This document shows, in pieces, positions 24,604 through 33,979 of a stretch of DNA of 64,000 nucleotides (positions within the stretch are counted from its first letter, which is position 1; the number at the start of each line of letters is the position of its first letter). The stretch is from Sphingomonas sp. Leaf343. GTDB taxonomy: Bacteria; Pseudomonadota; Alphaproteobacteria; Sphingomonadales; Sphingomonadaceae. The stretch spans positions 124,001-188,000 of the forward strand of contig NZ_LMPG01000016.1 in assembly GCF_001423765.1 (NCBI RefSeq), in the 5' to 3' direction. The notes beneath the pieces are model-generated. The model worked only from the letters and a program-made list of their open reading frames with translations. It had not been told where the DNA came from and ran no database searches. A program made the position numbers and the translations under genes.

Positions 24604-27375
24604 TCACATCTTGAAGCTGGCGCTCAGCGAGAACACGCGACCGTTCTTGTAGATCGAGGTCGGCGCGCTCTTGGTGCTGCTATACTGGTAATAGGTCTCG
24701 TCGAGCAGGTTGGACGCCTGCGCCTGCACCTGGATATTGTCGGTCAGCGCGTAGGAGATCGACGCGTCGAGCTGACGATAGGCGTCGGTATAGTCCTGCG
24801 ACTGGAGGCGGCCGACGCGGTAGAAATACTTCGACCGGCGATTGTAGCTGACCCGCGCCTGCAGCGGCCCGTTCTCGTAATAGGGCACGATCGTGACGGT
24901 GTTGCGCGACAGGAACGGCAGGCCGGTCGCGATCGAGGTTTCCGCATCCGCGAAGGTGTAGTTGGCCTGGATGCCGAAGCCCCATTTCAGCGCGGTATTG
25001 CCCGACAGCGAGAAGCCGGTGACCGACGCGTTGGCGATGTTGATCGGCTGCGAGATCGAATAGCTCTGGGTGATGCCGGTGACGAAGTTGGTGAACGTCA
25101 CGTCGTCGGTCACCGAATTGCCGATATAGTTGGTGATGTCGCGGTAGAAGACCTCACCCGACAGGAAGCTGCCGGGTGCGAAATACCATTCCGCCGACAG
25201 CCCGAAATTGTTCGCCGCATAGGGCTTCAGATCCGGATTGCCGCCGCTGCCCGAGCGGGAGGCGTCGTCGAGCGAGATCGAGCCGGCCAGATCGGAATAG
25301 CGCGGACGGGCGATGACCTTGGCCGCGGCACCGCGCAGCACGACGCTGTCGCTGACGTCGAAGATCAGGTTGGCGGCGGGCAGGAAGCGATTGTCGCTCT
25401 TGGTGATCTGCGTCGGGGCGAACCGCCCGTTGCTCTGGAGGAAGAAGTTCGATTCGTCGCGCGTGTTGACGAACCGGCCGCCGACGTTGCCGCGCAGCTT
25501 GCCGGACTGGAAGTTCGCCTGCAGGTAACCGGACGCGATCTTTTCCTTCACCAGCCAGTAGTCGCCCGGCGAGAAGCCACGCTCGACGTTGGTGGTGCCG
25601 AACTTGCGGAGCGCGGCGATGATGCCGTCGCGGTCCAGCGTGGCATAGGGCGTGCCGTTCCCGGACGTGCCGAGGCCGTTATACAGGTCGCCGTCGAGGA
25701 CGTAGAAATCGAGGTCGCCCAGCGTGAAATTCTGGTTGGTGAAGATCGCGTTGCTGAACGTCTTGTTGCTGTTCTCGTGCGCGACGTAGCGGCCGCCGAA
25801 CAACAGGCTCTTGATCGGCCCGATGTTGACCTCGCGCTTGAAATTGGCCTCCCCGAAGATCTCCTTGTCGAGCGTGAACCCGGACTGGAGCGGGATGCCG
25901 CCGATCTGGCGACCGAAGAAATTGCGGCCGCCATTGTCCTCGCGGTCGGACGCGCTCAGGTTCTCGCCGCCGAGCGCGGTGAAGTTGCTCAGCCACTTGG
26001 TCGGGTCGCTGGCGGGCGAGTTCCAGTTGACGATCGTGTTGCGGCCGTTGGCACCCGCGGTGAAGCCCTGCTTCGTGCGGAAATCGAGCAGATATTCGGG
26101 GTTCTTGCCGCCCGATGCGCGCGTGCCGCCGAAATTGCCGGTGATTTCCCACCGGTCGGGACGCCAGTCGATCAGCATCGCGACGGAGTCGTTCTTGATG
26201 CGGGTGCGGCGATAATTGGTGTCGAGCTGACCCGTCGCGCCGTTGGTCCCGTCCGGTATCCCGGTGAAGGTCGCCGACGTCACGATGCCGTTGTCGAAGG
26301 TCGCCGCGCTCATCCGCGATCCTTCGAAGCCATAGGTGTACATGGAATTCGACACGTTGTCGTAATTGCCGCGGATGAACAGGCCGGTGGCGACGACCGA
26401 CAGATTGTCGGTCGGCTTCGCCTGGATCGCACCGCTGAAGCCGATCCGCTCGCGCTCCTGCTTGAAGAACTCGCGTGCCAGGAACGAGGCGTAGCGGGCG
26501 CTGCTGAACGCATCGATCGTCGCCTTGGTGGGCAGCGCGCCGTTGATCGTCGGGCCGCTCGCGACGGTGCCGCCGGCGCCGTTATAGACGATGTTGCCGT
26601 TGATATCGCGCGGATACGCCTCCAGCAGGGCGGCGCCGGTGCGATACCAGTAGGTCGCGACGCCGGCGCGGCTGAGCTGCTCCTTGTCGTAGTTGACGGC
26701 GCCCAGGAAGCCGATCGTCTCGTCCGCATTGTGCCAGCTGTACAGCGCCGAGCCACGGAAGCTGCCGCGCTTGGCGCGGTCGTTATACTCGCCGCCGGCG
26801 GTGACGGCGATCGTGTTCGCCTTCAGGTCGAGCGGCTTGCGCGTCACGATGTCGACGGTCGCGCCGATCGCGCCTTCCTGCAGGCGCGCTTCCGGAGTCT
26901 TGTAGACGACCGCCTGGCTGATGATCGTCGGCGACAGCAGCGAATAGTTGAAGCTGCGACTCGACCGGTCGGACGGGTTGCCGCCCCAGTCGGCGGAGGC
27001 GACCGAGTGACCGTCGATCGTCAGGCGGTTGAGCGCCGGCTCGACGCCCGCGATCGACAGTTGCTCGCCCTCGCCGAACTGGCGGTCGACCGTCACGCCG
27101 GGCAGGCGCGCCAGCGAATCGGCGATGTTGCTGTCGGGCAGCTTGCCGACATCCTCCGCGCTGATGACGTCGACGATGGAATCGGCGCGGCGCTTGGTCT
27201 CGATCGCATCGGCAAGGCTGCGGCGGTATCCGGTGACGAGGATCTCGTCGTCGGTGCCGACCTGCGCATCGCCGGACGCGCCGTTTTGGCCGGCATCCTG
27301 AGCGGCGGCGATGTCGGCGAAGCCGATCACGCCCGACAGCGCGGTGGTGAACAGGATCAGTTGGCGGATGGTCAT
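24604..27375 (-). CDS. TonB-dependent receptor of the glycan locus
   Basis: A 923-residue outer-membrane receptor with a signal peptide ending near residue 25 (ADIAAAQ) and a TonB-box-like EILVTG (44-49). The plug contains SIVDVISAEDVGKLPD, LARLPGVTVDRQFGEGEQLSIAG and GATVDIVTRKPLD. It closes with a barrel ending in VFSLSASFKM. It belongs to the same large receptor subfamily as the one at 5.9-8.8 kb, the class used by Caulobacter and Xanthomonas for sugars such as maltodextrins and GlcNAc oligomers. A GGGA ribosome-binding motif precedes the ATG. It heads the glycosidase set and is divergent from the GlcNAc operon, so it probably imports amino-sugar oligosaccharides. Confidence 0.9.
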   Translation of the reverse strand: MTIRQLILFTTALSGVIGFADIAAAQDAGQNGASGDAQVGTDDEILVTGYRRSLADAIETKRRADSIVDVISAEDVGKLPDSNIADSLARLPGVTVDRQFGEGEQLSIAGVEPALNRLTIDGHSVASADWGGNPSDRSSRSFNYSLLSPTIISQAVVYKTPEARLQEGAIGATVDIVTRKPLDLKANTIAVTAGGEYNDRAKRGSFRGSALYSWHNADETIGFLGAVNYDKEQLSRAGVATYWYRTGAALLEAYPRDINGNIVYNGAGGTVASGPTINGALPTKATIDAFSSARYASFLAREFFKQERERIGFSGAIQAKPTDNLSVVATGLFIRGNYDNVSNSMYTYGFEGSRMSAATFDNGIVTSATFTGIPDGTNGATGQLDTNYRRTRIKNDSVAMLIDWRPDRWEITGNFGGTRASGGKNPEYLLDFRTKQGFTAGANGRNTIVNWNSPASDPTKWLSNFTALGGENLSASDREDNGGRNFFGRQIGGIPLQSGFTLDKEIFGEANFKREVNIGPIKSLLFGGRYVAHENSNKTFSNAIFTNQNFTLGDLDFYVLDGDLYNGLGTSGNGTPYATLDRDGIIAALRKFGTTNVERGFSPGDYWLVKEKIASGYLQANFQSGKLRGNVGGRFVNTRDESNFFLQSNGRFAPTQITKSDNRFLPAANLIFDVSDSVVLRGAAAKVIARPRYSDLAGSISLDDASRSGSGGNPDLKPYAANNFGLSAEWYFAPGSFLSGEVFYRDITNYIGNSVTDDVTFTNFVTGITQSYSISQPINIANASVTGFSLSGNTALKWGFGIQANYTFADAETSIATGLPFLSRNTVTIVPYYENGPLQARVSYNRRSKYFYRVGRLQSQDYTDAYRQLDASISYALTDNIQVQAQASNLLDETYYQYSSTKSAPTSIYKNGRVFSLSASFKM

Positions 27376-27516
27376 GCTGCAAGTCCCTTTCGGGATGCGC
27401 CCAGCAGCGCAGCCCCCCCGAAATCACCGCGTTGCTGGCGGCGGTCACTGTTCCTGTCCGCTCCGGCGCATCAATCGGCCCGATACGATGTTCGTGACGC
27501 ATCTTCATAACCAATG

Positions 27517-27525
27517 TAGACCAGT
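27517..27525. promoter_or_regulatory. Candidate GntR/HutC-type half-operator in the divergent promoter region
   Basis: TAGACCAGT equals one half of the DasR-type operator (TGGTCTAGACCA core) recognised by HutC-subfamily GntR regulators of GlcNAc genes. The opposite half is poorly conserved. It lies in the 255-base region between the TonB receptor and cutC. In the same region a TATAAT (27568-27573, plus strand) could serve the cutC operon, but no good -35 is seen. Confidence 0.3.
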
Positions 27526-27630
27526 GACGCTACCAAAAATGACAAATCGATTTCAGATGGGGAATCGTATAATGACTACAGTGGGAAAGCGACACAACCT
27601 CTTGATGTGTGGCGGTGTAGGGGCGGCGGC

Positions 27631-28479
27631 ATGACGGGCATCCGATCCCGGAACGGGACACCCGCGACGTTGGAAATCTGCGTCGATTCGCCGGCCGGCA
27701 TCGCTGCGGCGATCGCGGGCGGCGCGGACCGGATCGAGCTGTGTTCGGCACTCGACGTGGGCGGATTGACGCCCGGCGGCGCGCTGGCGGAGATCGCCGT
27801 CGCCCGCGCCGCGGACGCGGGCATCGCCGTGCATGCGATGGTACGGTCCCGCAGCGGCGACTTCGCGTATGACGCCGACGAGATCGATCTGGCGATCCGT
27901 GAGGCCATCATGCTGGTCGACCGGGGCGTTCAGGGTCTGGTGTTCGGCGCCGTACGGCACGGCCGGATCGACGAGGATGCGACGGCCCGGTGGGTGAAGG
28001 GCGTCCGTACCGGTGTCGACCGTCCCGTCGCTCTGGTCTTTCACCGCGCGATCGATCTGGTCGACGACCCCGTCGGCGCGGTCGATCGCGTCGCCGCGCT
28101 GGGGTTCTCCCATATCCTGACATCGGGTGGCGCACCGACCGCTGGACAGGCGCACGACGTGATCGCGGCGATGATCGCTCGCGCGGCGGCCCCTGTAGCG
28201 GCGGCCCCTGTAGCGGCGGCCGGTTTAGCGGCGGCCGGTTTAGCGAAGGGGCGCGTGGAGGTGATCGCCGGGTCGGGCGTGCGGCCGGATAACGTCGCCG
28301 CGCTGGTGGCGGCAACCGGCGTCGCCGCCGTGCATGCTTCCGCAAGCCGGTCTCTGGCGGAAAGCGACGCCCGCGTGGTCGCGATGGGGTTCGCATCGGC
28401 ACCGCGGCGGGTCACCGATGCCGACGTGGTGACCCGGTTGAAGATGGCATTAGACAACAAGTCCAATGTAAGACAATAA
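27631..28479 (+). CDS. cutC: CutC family protein
   Basis: A 282-residue TIM-barrel protein of the CutC family, named for copper homeostasis although the biochemical role is unsettled. LEICVDSPAGIAAAIAGGADRIELC and GGLTPGGAL are the family's opening motifs, followed by HAMVRSRSGDFAYDADEI and GVRPDNVAALVAATGV. The ATG at 27631 is favoured because the family usually begins just before the LEICVDS strand. Between barrel strands it carries an extra alanine-rich stretch encoded by four 15-bp repeats. It is the first gene of the plus-strand GlcNAc operon; cutC genes are often found near nag genes, which may mean the family acts on sugar metabolism. Confidence 0.85.
   Translation: MTGIRSRNGTPATLEICVDSPAGIAAAIAGGADRIELCSALDVGGLTPGGALAEIAVARAADAGIAVHAMVRSRSGDFAYDADEIDLAIREAIMLVDRGVQGLVFGAVRHGRIDEDATARWVKGVRTGVDRPVALVFHRAIDLVDDPVGAVDRVAALGFSHILTSGGAPTAGQAHDVIAAMIARAAAPVAAAPVAAAGLAAAGLAKGRVEVIAGSGVRPDNVAALVAATGVAAVHASASRSLAESDARVVAMGFASAPRRVTDADVVTRLKMALDNKSNVRQ
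28186..28245. repeat. Four 15-bp tandem repeats within cutC
   Basis: Two copies of gcggcccctgtagcg are followed by two copies of gcggccggtttagcg. They encode AAPVA, AAPVA, AAGLA, AAGLA, an in-frame insertion in the CutC barrel. Paired identical units suggest two separate slippage or duplication events. Confidence 0.9.
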
Positions 28480-28552
28480 GACAGGATCATGCCCGTGTCG
28501 CGCCGCCGTGCGCACGGAACGGGCGGGCCATGACCGAGGGGGCGGCAGGGCG

Positions 28553-29302
28553 ATGGGTGTTTCGGAGGAGTTCACGGGCAGGATCGGCCGCTTCAGGAGC
28601 GGTAACGCCTCGCCCCTGTATCTTCAGCTCCAGCAGCTGATCCGCGAGGCGATCGAGAAGGAATCGATCGCGCGCGGCGATGCGATTCCCGCCGAACGCG
28701 ATCTCGCACTGGATTACGACGTATCGCGGATCACCGTCCGCAAGGCGATCGCCGGTCTGGTCGAGGAGGGGCTTCTGACGCGCCGCCGGGGTGCGGGCAC
28801 CTTCGTGGCCGGGCGGGTGGAGAAGAACTTCTCCAAATTGTCGTCGTTCAGCGAGGATATGGTCGCGCGCGGCCGGGTGCCGAGCAGCGCGTGGGTATCG
28901 CGCGCGACGGGTACCGTCAGCCCGGAGGAATCGATGGCGCTGGGCCTGTCGCCGAGCGCGCCCGTCCACCGTTTCACGCGTATCCGCTGCGCCGACGAGG
29001 TGCCGATGGCGCTGGAATTCTCGACCATCGCGGGCTTCTGTCTGCCCTCGATCGAGGCGGTCGGCGATTCGCTCTACACGGCGCTCGACCAGGCCGGGCA
29101 CCGTCCCGTGCGTGCGCTGCAACGGTTGCGCGCGGTGCCGTTCGGGTCCGAACATGCGCGGATGCTGGGCGTCGATACGGGGCAGCCCGGCCTGCTGATC
29201 GAACGGCGCGGGTTCCTGCGCGACGGTCGCGCGGTCGAATTCACCCGCTCCTATTATCGCGGCGACGCCTACGACTTCGTGGCCGAACTGTCCGACATCT
29301 GA
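28553..29302 (+). CDS. GntR/HutC-family regulator of the GlcNAc operon
   Basis: A 249-residue regulator. The N-terminal winged helix contains PLYLQLQQLIREAIEKESI, IPAERDLALDYDVSRITVRKAI and RRRGAGTFVAGR, the GntR signature. The C-terminal UTRA-type effector domain includes FSEDMVARGRVPSSAWV, VHRFTRIRCADEVPMALEFS and the closing SYYRGDAYDFVAEL. This is the subfamily (NagQ, NagR, DasR) that senses GlcNAc-6-phosphate or glucosamine-6-phosphate. The ATG at 28553 leaves a normal N-terminus. Its place between cutC and the deaminase gene supports local control of the nag genes and the divergent receptor. Confidence 0.88.
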   Translation: MGVSEEFTGRIGRFRSGNASPLYLQLQQLIREAIEKESIARGDAIPAERDLALDYDVSRITVRKAIAGLVEEGLLTRRRGAGTFVAGRVEKNFSKLSSFSEDMVARGRVPSSAWVSRATGTVSPEESMALGLSPSAPVHRFTRIRCADEVPMALEFSTIAGFCLPSIEAVGDSLYTALDQAGHRPVRALQRLRAVPFGSEHARMLGVDTGQPGLLIERRGFLRDGRAVEFTRSYYRGDAYDFVAELSDI

Positions 29303-29325
29303 TCCTGATTTTAAATGAGGCTTTC

Positions 29326-30369
29326 GTGATAACCGACGCACCCCGATCGCCTGCCGCGACCACGCTGATGCGATCCGAAACGCTGGAAGCGCCGGCGCGC
29401 GTGGCGGAGATGATCGCGCGCAACGCCGCCGGCTATGCGGCTTTGGGGGAGCGTCTGCGGCGGGAACCGCCCGACGTCGTCATCACCTGCGCGCGCGGGT
29501 CGTCCGATCATGCCGCCACGTTCGGCAAATACCTGATCGAGACGCTGGTCGGCGTGCCCGTCGCGTCCGCCGCGCCGTCGGTCGTGTCGCTCTTCGACGC
29601 CAGCGTGACGACGCGGCGCGCGCTCTGCATCGCGATCTCGCAATCCGGCCGCAGCCCGGACCTGCTGGCGACGGTGGCCGCCTATGCCAGCGGCGGCGCG
29701 CACGTCGCCGCGTTCGTCAACGACGAGACGTCGCCGCTGGCGGAGGCGGCGGATACGCTGCTGCCGCTCTGGGCCGGGTGGGAGAAATCGGTGGCGGCGA
29801 CCAAATCCTGCATTGCGGCGATGGCCGGGCTGGCGGGGCTGGTCGCTGCATGGTCGGGCGACGTGCGGCTGAAGGCGGCGCTCGACGCGCTGCCGGACGC
29901 GCTGGCGCAGGCGGTGCGTCAGGACTGGAGCGCGGGCGTCGAGCCGCTGGCGGACGTGTCGCAGATGTTCGTGCTGGGGCGTGGCTATGGCTTCGGCATC
30001 GCGCAGGAGTGCGCGCTGAAGCTGAAGGAGACGTGCGCGATCCAGGCGGAGCCGTTCAGCGCGGCGGAGGTGCGGCACGGCCCGATGGCGATCGTGCGGG
30101 ACGGTTTCCCGTTGCTCGCGCTGGCGACGTCGGACGCGGCGGGTGCGGACGTGGTGAAGGCGGCGGGCGAGTTCGAGGCGCGCGGCGCGGCGGTGCTGCT
30201 GGCGCGCGCGGGTGGGCCGTCGCTGTTGCCCGCGGCGGTCGCGCATCCCGCGATCGAGCCGATCCTCTTGCTGGCGAGCTTCTATGGTCTGGCGGAGCAA
30301 CTGGCGCGGCGGCGCGGCCTCGATCCGGATCAGCCGCCCTTCCTGTCGAAGGTGACGCGCACGCTATGA
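29326..30369 (+). CDS. nagB-II: SIS-domain glucosamine-6-phosphate deaminase (NagB-II type)
   Basis: A 347-residue protein with two SIS sugar-isomerase domains and no glutaminase domain. ITCARGSSDHAATFGKYL and IAISQSGRSPDLLATV are phosphosugar-binding loops of the first domain. KLKETCAIQAEPFSAAEVRHGP is the signature of the second, as in GlmS isomerase domains. Proteins of this type in a nag operon convert glucosamine-6-phosphate to fructose-6-phosphate and ammonia (NagB-II, first described in Shewanella). A GTG at 29326 is chosen because GAGG lies five bases before it and no in-frame ATG fits. The stop overlaps the nagA start as ATGA. Confidence 0.87.
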   Translation: MITDAPRSPAATTLMRSETLEAPARVAEMIARNAAGYAALGERLRREPPDVVITCARGSSDHAATFGKYLIETLVGVPVASAAPSVVSLFDASVTTRRALCIAISQSGRSPDLLATVAAYASGGAHVAAFVNDETSPLAEAADTLLPLWAGWEKSVAATKSCIAAMAGLAGLVAAWSGDVRLKAALDALPDALAQAVRQDWSAGVEPLADVSQMFVLGRGYGFGIAQECALKLKETCAIQAEPFSAAEVRHGPMAIVRDGFPLLALATSDAAGADVVKAAGEFEARGAAVLLARAGGPSLLPAAVAHPAIEPILLLASFYGLAEQLARRRGLDPDQPPFLSKVTRTL

Positions 30370-31496
30370 CGACGATGCGGTTCGGAAACGGCCATGTCGT
30401 GGCCGGCGGCGACATATGGCCCGGGGCGACGATCACGCTGGCGGGCGGGCGGATCGGCCACATCGCCGCGCACGACGGTGCCGGCGACGTCGATCTGGAC
30501 GGCGGCTGGCTGATGCCCGGCTTCATCGATACGCAGGTCAATGGCGGCGGCGGCGTGTTGTTCAACAACGACATCGGCGTCGATGCCATTGCGGCCATCG
30601 CCCGCGCGCATGCGGCGTACGGCACGACGGCGCTGCTGCCGACGCTCATCAGCGAAACGCCCGACCGGATCGACGCCGCGCTGACGGCGACCGATGCCGC
30701 CATCGCCGCGGGCGTGCCGGGCGTCGTCGGCGTCCATATCGAGGGGCCGTTCCTGAACGTCGCGCGCAAGGGCATCCACGATCCGGAGCGGTTCCGCCGG
30801 CTGGACGCGGAGACGGTCGCTCTGTTGACCCGTCCGCATCGTGGCAGGGTGATGCTCACGATCGCACCCGAACTGACCGATCCGGCCACGATCGCGACGC
30901 TGGTCGCGGCGGGCGTGATCGTCAGCGCCGGGCATAGCGAGGCGTCCTATGACGAGGCGAAGGCGGCGTTCGATGCCGGGCTGAGCGGCATCACGCATCT
31001 GTTCAACGCGATGCCGCCGATGTTGCAGCGGGAGCCGGGGCTGGTCGGCGCGGCGCTGGACGATGCGCGGCCGTGGTGCGGCCTGATCGTCGACCGCGTC
31101 CATGTCGCGCCGTCCGTGCTGCGCGTGGCGATGCGCGCGCGTCCGCACGACCGGATGATGCTGGTGACCGACGCGATGTCGTCGGTGGGCGCGGCCGAGA
31201 AGGATTTCGTGTTGCAGGGGCGGCGGATCCGCGTCGCGGACGGCATCTGCAGTTTCGCGGACGGTACGCTGGCCGGGTCGGATCTCGACATGGCGCAGGC
31301 GGTGGCGAATGCGGTCGCCGATCTCAACGTGCCGGTCGCGACGGTCGCGGCGATGGCCGCGACGAACCCGGCGACCTTTCTCGGTTTGCAGGGCGAGCGC
31401 GGGACGCTGGCCAGAGGGCTGCGCGCCGACTGGGTGCAGCTCGATGCGCGCTTCCGGCCGGTGGCGACGTGGATCGGCGGAAGGCCGGTCGCATGA
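30366..31496 (+). CDS. nagA: N-acetylglucosamine-6-phosphate deacetylase
   Basis: A 376-residue amidohydrolase. Family motifs are WLMPGFIDTQVNGGGGVLFN, GVHIEGPFLN (metal-binding Glu), VSAGHSEASYDEA and THLFNAMPPM (metal-binding His residues), and MLVTDAMSSVG with the catalytic Asp. It removes the acetyl group from GlcNAc-6-phosphate in the cytoplasm, making glucosamine-6-phosphate for the deaminase encoded just upstream. Start and stop codons both overlap neighbouring genes as ATGA, indicating translational coupling through the operon. Confidence 0.95.
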   Translation: MTTMRFGNGHVVAGGDIWPGATITLAGGRIGHIAAHDGAGDVDLDGGWLMPGFIDTQVNGGGGVLFNNDIGVDAIAAIARAHAAYGTTALLPTLISETPDRIDAALTATDAAIAAGVPGVVGVHIEGPFLNVARKGIHDPERFRRLDAETVALLTRPHRGRVMLTIAPELTDPATIATLVAAGVIVSAGHSEASYDEAKAAFDAGLSGITHLFNAMPPMLQREPGLVGAALDDARPWCGLIVDRVHVAPSVLRVAMRARPHDRMMLVTDAMSSVGAAEKDFVLQGRRIRVADGICSFADGTLAGSDLDMAQAVANAVADLNVPVATVAAMAATNPATFLGLQGERGTLARGLRADWVQLDARFRPVATWIGGRPVA

Positions 31497-33979
31497 GCCG
31501 CAACGCCGATCTGCTCGTCGCGCCGCTTTCGGGCTGGTTGATGCCGCTGGCGCAGGTGCCCGACCCGGTCTTCGCGGAGGGCATGATGGGCGTCGGCGTG
31601 GCGATCGACCCGACCGGCGATACGCTGCACGCGCCGTGCGACGCGACCGTGCTGACCGTCCACGCCGCCGGCCATGCGGTGACGCTGCGCACGCCGGCCG
31701 GGGCGGAATTGCTGATCCATCTCGGGATCGACAGCGTGGAGATGGCGGGTGCCGGGTTCGAGCGACTGGTGGAGCCGGGGCAGTCCGTCGGTGCGGGGAC
31801 GCCGCTGATCCGCTTCGATCTCGACCTGATGGCGCAGCGGGCCAGCGCGCTCGCGACCCCGATCGTCCTGACCTCCACCGAGGGGTTCGTGATCGAGGAT
31901 GTCGCGGACGGCGGTCTGATTGCGGTCGGCGCGCCCCTGCTGCGGCTGGTGACGATCGCGCCCGATCTCCGCCAGCGCCCGGTCGCGGGCGACGTGGCCA
32001 CGGCATCGGCCACGGTCATCGTCGCGCTGCCGCACGGCATCCACGCGCGGCCGGCGGCGCGGATCGCGGCGGTCGTGCGCGCGGCGGGGGCCAGCGCCAC
32101 GCTGACGCGCGACGATCGCTGCGCATCGGCGCTGAGCGTGGTCGGCATGCTCGGGCTCGATGCCGTGCGCGGCACCACGCTGACGATCGAGGCGCAGGGC
32201 GGCGATGCGGACGCGGCGGTCGCCTCGGTGATCGCGATCCTGACCGCGCAGGAGGACGCCGACACGCCCGCCCCCGCCGCCCCGCGGCCGGCTGCGCCCG
32301 TGCAGGCGGAGATGCCGGCCGGTGCGCTGGTCGGCGTACCGGCGGCTCCGGGACTGGCGATCGGCACCGCGCGATGGCTGCGCCTCGCGGCCCCGGCCGT
32401 GCCGCCCGCCGCGGATATCGCGACGGAGCGGGAGCGGCTGGCGACCGGCATCGCCCGGCTGCGCGACACGCTGGCGGCGGTCAGCGGCCACAGCGTGCTG
32501 GCGGCGCATCGCGCGATCGTGGACGACCCCGATCTCGGCGACGCACTCCGGGCGGCGGTCGAGACGGGCGAGGGCGCGGCGGCGGCGGCGCTGTCGGTGA
32601 CGCGGGCGCAGGCGGCGTCGCTCGCCCGGTCCGGCGACTCCCGGATCGCCGAGCGGGGCGACGACCTGATCGATATCGGCCAGCGGCTGGCGCATGCGGT
32701 GCTGGGCACCGAGCCGGACGCGATCGTCCTGCCATCGGGCACGATCCTGCTGGCGGAGGACCTGTTGCCGTCGCAATTGACCGCGCTGGATGCGGGTGCG
32801 CTGGCCGGGATCGCGGTGGTGCGTGGTGGGCCGACATCGCACGTCGCCATCATGGCGGCGGGGATCGGCGTGCCGATGCTGGTCGCGCTGGGCGATCCCC
32901 TGACGACGGTCGCCGACGGCGCGACGCTGATCCTCGACGGCGACGCCGGCATGCTGCTGCCCGATCCGGATGCCGATGCGCTCGAACGCGCCCGCGGCCG
33001 GATCGAGGCCGCGCGGCTGGCCGAGGCGGAGGCGTTGGCGGCGGCGGCATCGGGTCGGCCGGCGGCGACGGTGGACGGCGTCGCGGTCGGCGTCCACGTC
33101 AATCTCGGCAGCGCGGCGGAAGCCGCTGCGGCGGTGGCGGCGGGGGCGGAAGGGTGCGGCCTGCTGCGGACCGAATTGCTGTTCCTGGAGCGGGCGACCG
33201 CGCCGACGCGCGACGAACAGGCGGCGGACTATCGCGCGATCGGCACGGCGCTGGGCAACCGGCCGCTGACGATCCGGCTGCTCGACATCGGCGGCGACAA
33301 GCCCGCGCCGTATCTGGCGATCGCCGCGGAGGAGAACCCCGCACTGGGCCTGCGCGGCGTCCGCGTGGTGCTGGCGCGGGAGGATGTGCTGGAGGCGCAG
33401 GTCGCGGCGATCCTCGATGCCGCCGACGGCGCACCGTGCCGGATCATGGTGCCGATGATCGCCAGCGTCGCCGAACTGGATGCGGTGCGCGTCGTCGTCG
33501 ACCGGCTGCGCGGATCGCGGCCGGTGCTGCTGGGCGCGATGATCGAGACGCCCGCGGCGGCGATCGGCGCGGACCTGATCGCGCGGCGCGCGGATTTCCT
33601 GTCGATCGGCAGCAACGACCTGACGCAATATACGCTGGCGATGGATCGCGGGAACCCGGCGGTCGCGGCGGGGCTGGACGGGATGCACCCGGCGGTGCTG
33701 CGGCTGGTCGCGGCGACCTGCGAAGGCGCGGCACGGCACGGCGTGCCGGTCGGCGTGTGCGGTGGTCTCGCCGCCGATCCCCTGGCGGTGCCGATCCTGA
33801 TCGGGCTGGGCGTGACGTCGCTGTCGGTGCCCGCCGGGCGCATCGCCGCGACGCGGGCCGGGGTCGCCGCCACGGAAACCGTTTCGGCGCACGTCCACGC
33901 GCTTCAGGCGCTGGCGTGCGAATCCGCCGCCGATGTCCGCGCGCTGGCGCGTCGCTTTGCCGGGGAGACGATCGCATGA
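31493..33979 (+). CDS. PTS multiphosphoryl transfer protein, EIIA(Glc-type)-HPr-EI fusion
   Basis: An 828-residue cytoplasmic phosphotransferase fusion. The EIIA domain (about 1-150) has LLIHLGIDSVEM with His76 as phosphorylation site. The HPr domain (about 172-255) has LPHGIHARPAARI with His184. The EI domain (about 275-828) has GGPTSHVAIMA with His450, then LLRTELLFLERA, GGDKPAPYL, GVCGGLAADP. All three phosphorylatable histidines are present, so this one protein can pass phosphate from PEP to the membrane EIICB encoded next. A Pro/Ala-rich linker (TPAPAAPRPAAPVQAE) joins HPr to EI. The arrangement is typical of dedicated GlcNAc or fructose PTS systems in Proteobacteria. Confidence 0.93.
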   Translation: MSRNADLLVAPLSGWLMPLAQVPDPVFAEGMMGVGVAIDPTGDTLHAPCDATVLTVHAAGHAVTLRTPAGAELLIHLGIDSVEMAGAGFERLVEPGQSVGAGTPLIRFDLDLMAQRASALATPIVLTSTEGFVIEDVADGGLIAVGAPLLRLVTIAPDLRQRPVAGDVATASATVIVALPHGIHARPAARIAAVVRAAGASATLTRDDRCASALSVVGMLGLDAVRGTTLTIEAQGGDADAAVASVIAILTAQEDADTPAPAAPRPAAPVQAEMPAGALVGVPAAPGLAIGTARWLRLAAPAVPPAADIATERERLATGIARLRDTLAAVSGHSVLAAHRAIVDDPDLGDALRAAVETGEGAAAAALSVTRAQAASLARSGDSRIAERGDDLIDIGQRLAHAVLGTEPDAIVLPSGTILLAEDLLPSQLTALDAGALAGIAVVRGGPTSHVAIMAAGIGVPMLVALGDPLTTVADGATLILDGDAGMLLPDPDADALERARGRIEAARLAEAEALAAAASGRPAATVDGVAVGVHVNLGSAAEAAAAVAAGAEGCGLLRTELLFLERATAPTRDEQAADYRAIGTALGNRPLTIRLLDIGGDKPAPYLAIAAEENPALGLRGVRVVLAREDVLEAQVAAILDAADGAPCRIMVPMIASVAELDAVRVVVDRLRGSRPVLLGAMIETPAAAIGADLIARRADFLSIGSNDLTQYTLAMDRGNPAVAAGLDGMHPAVLRLVAATCEGAARHGVPVGVCGGLAADPLAVPILIGLGVTSLSVPAGRIAATRAGVAATETVSAHVHALQALACESAADVRALARRFAGETIA

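Noticed and set aside
27511..27531. Full DasR-type dre operator
   Set aside because: Only one half-site is good; the other half does not match, so it is listed only as a candidate.
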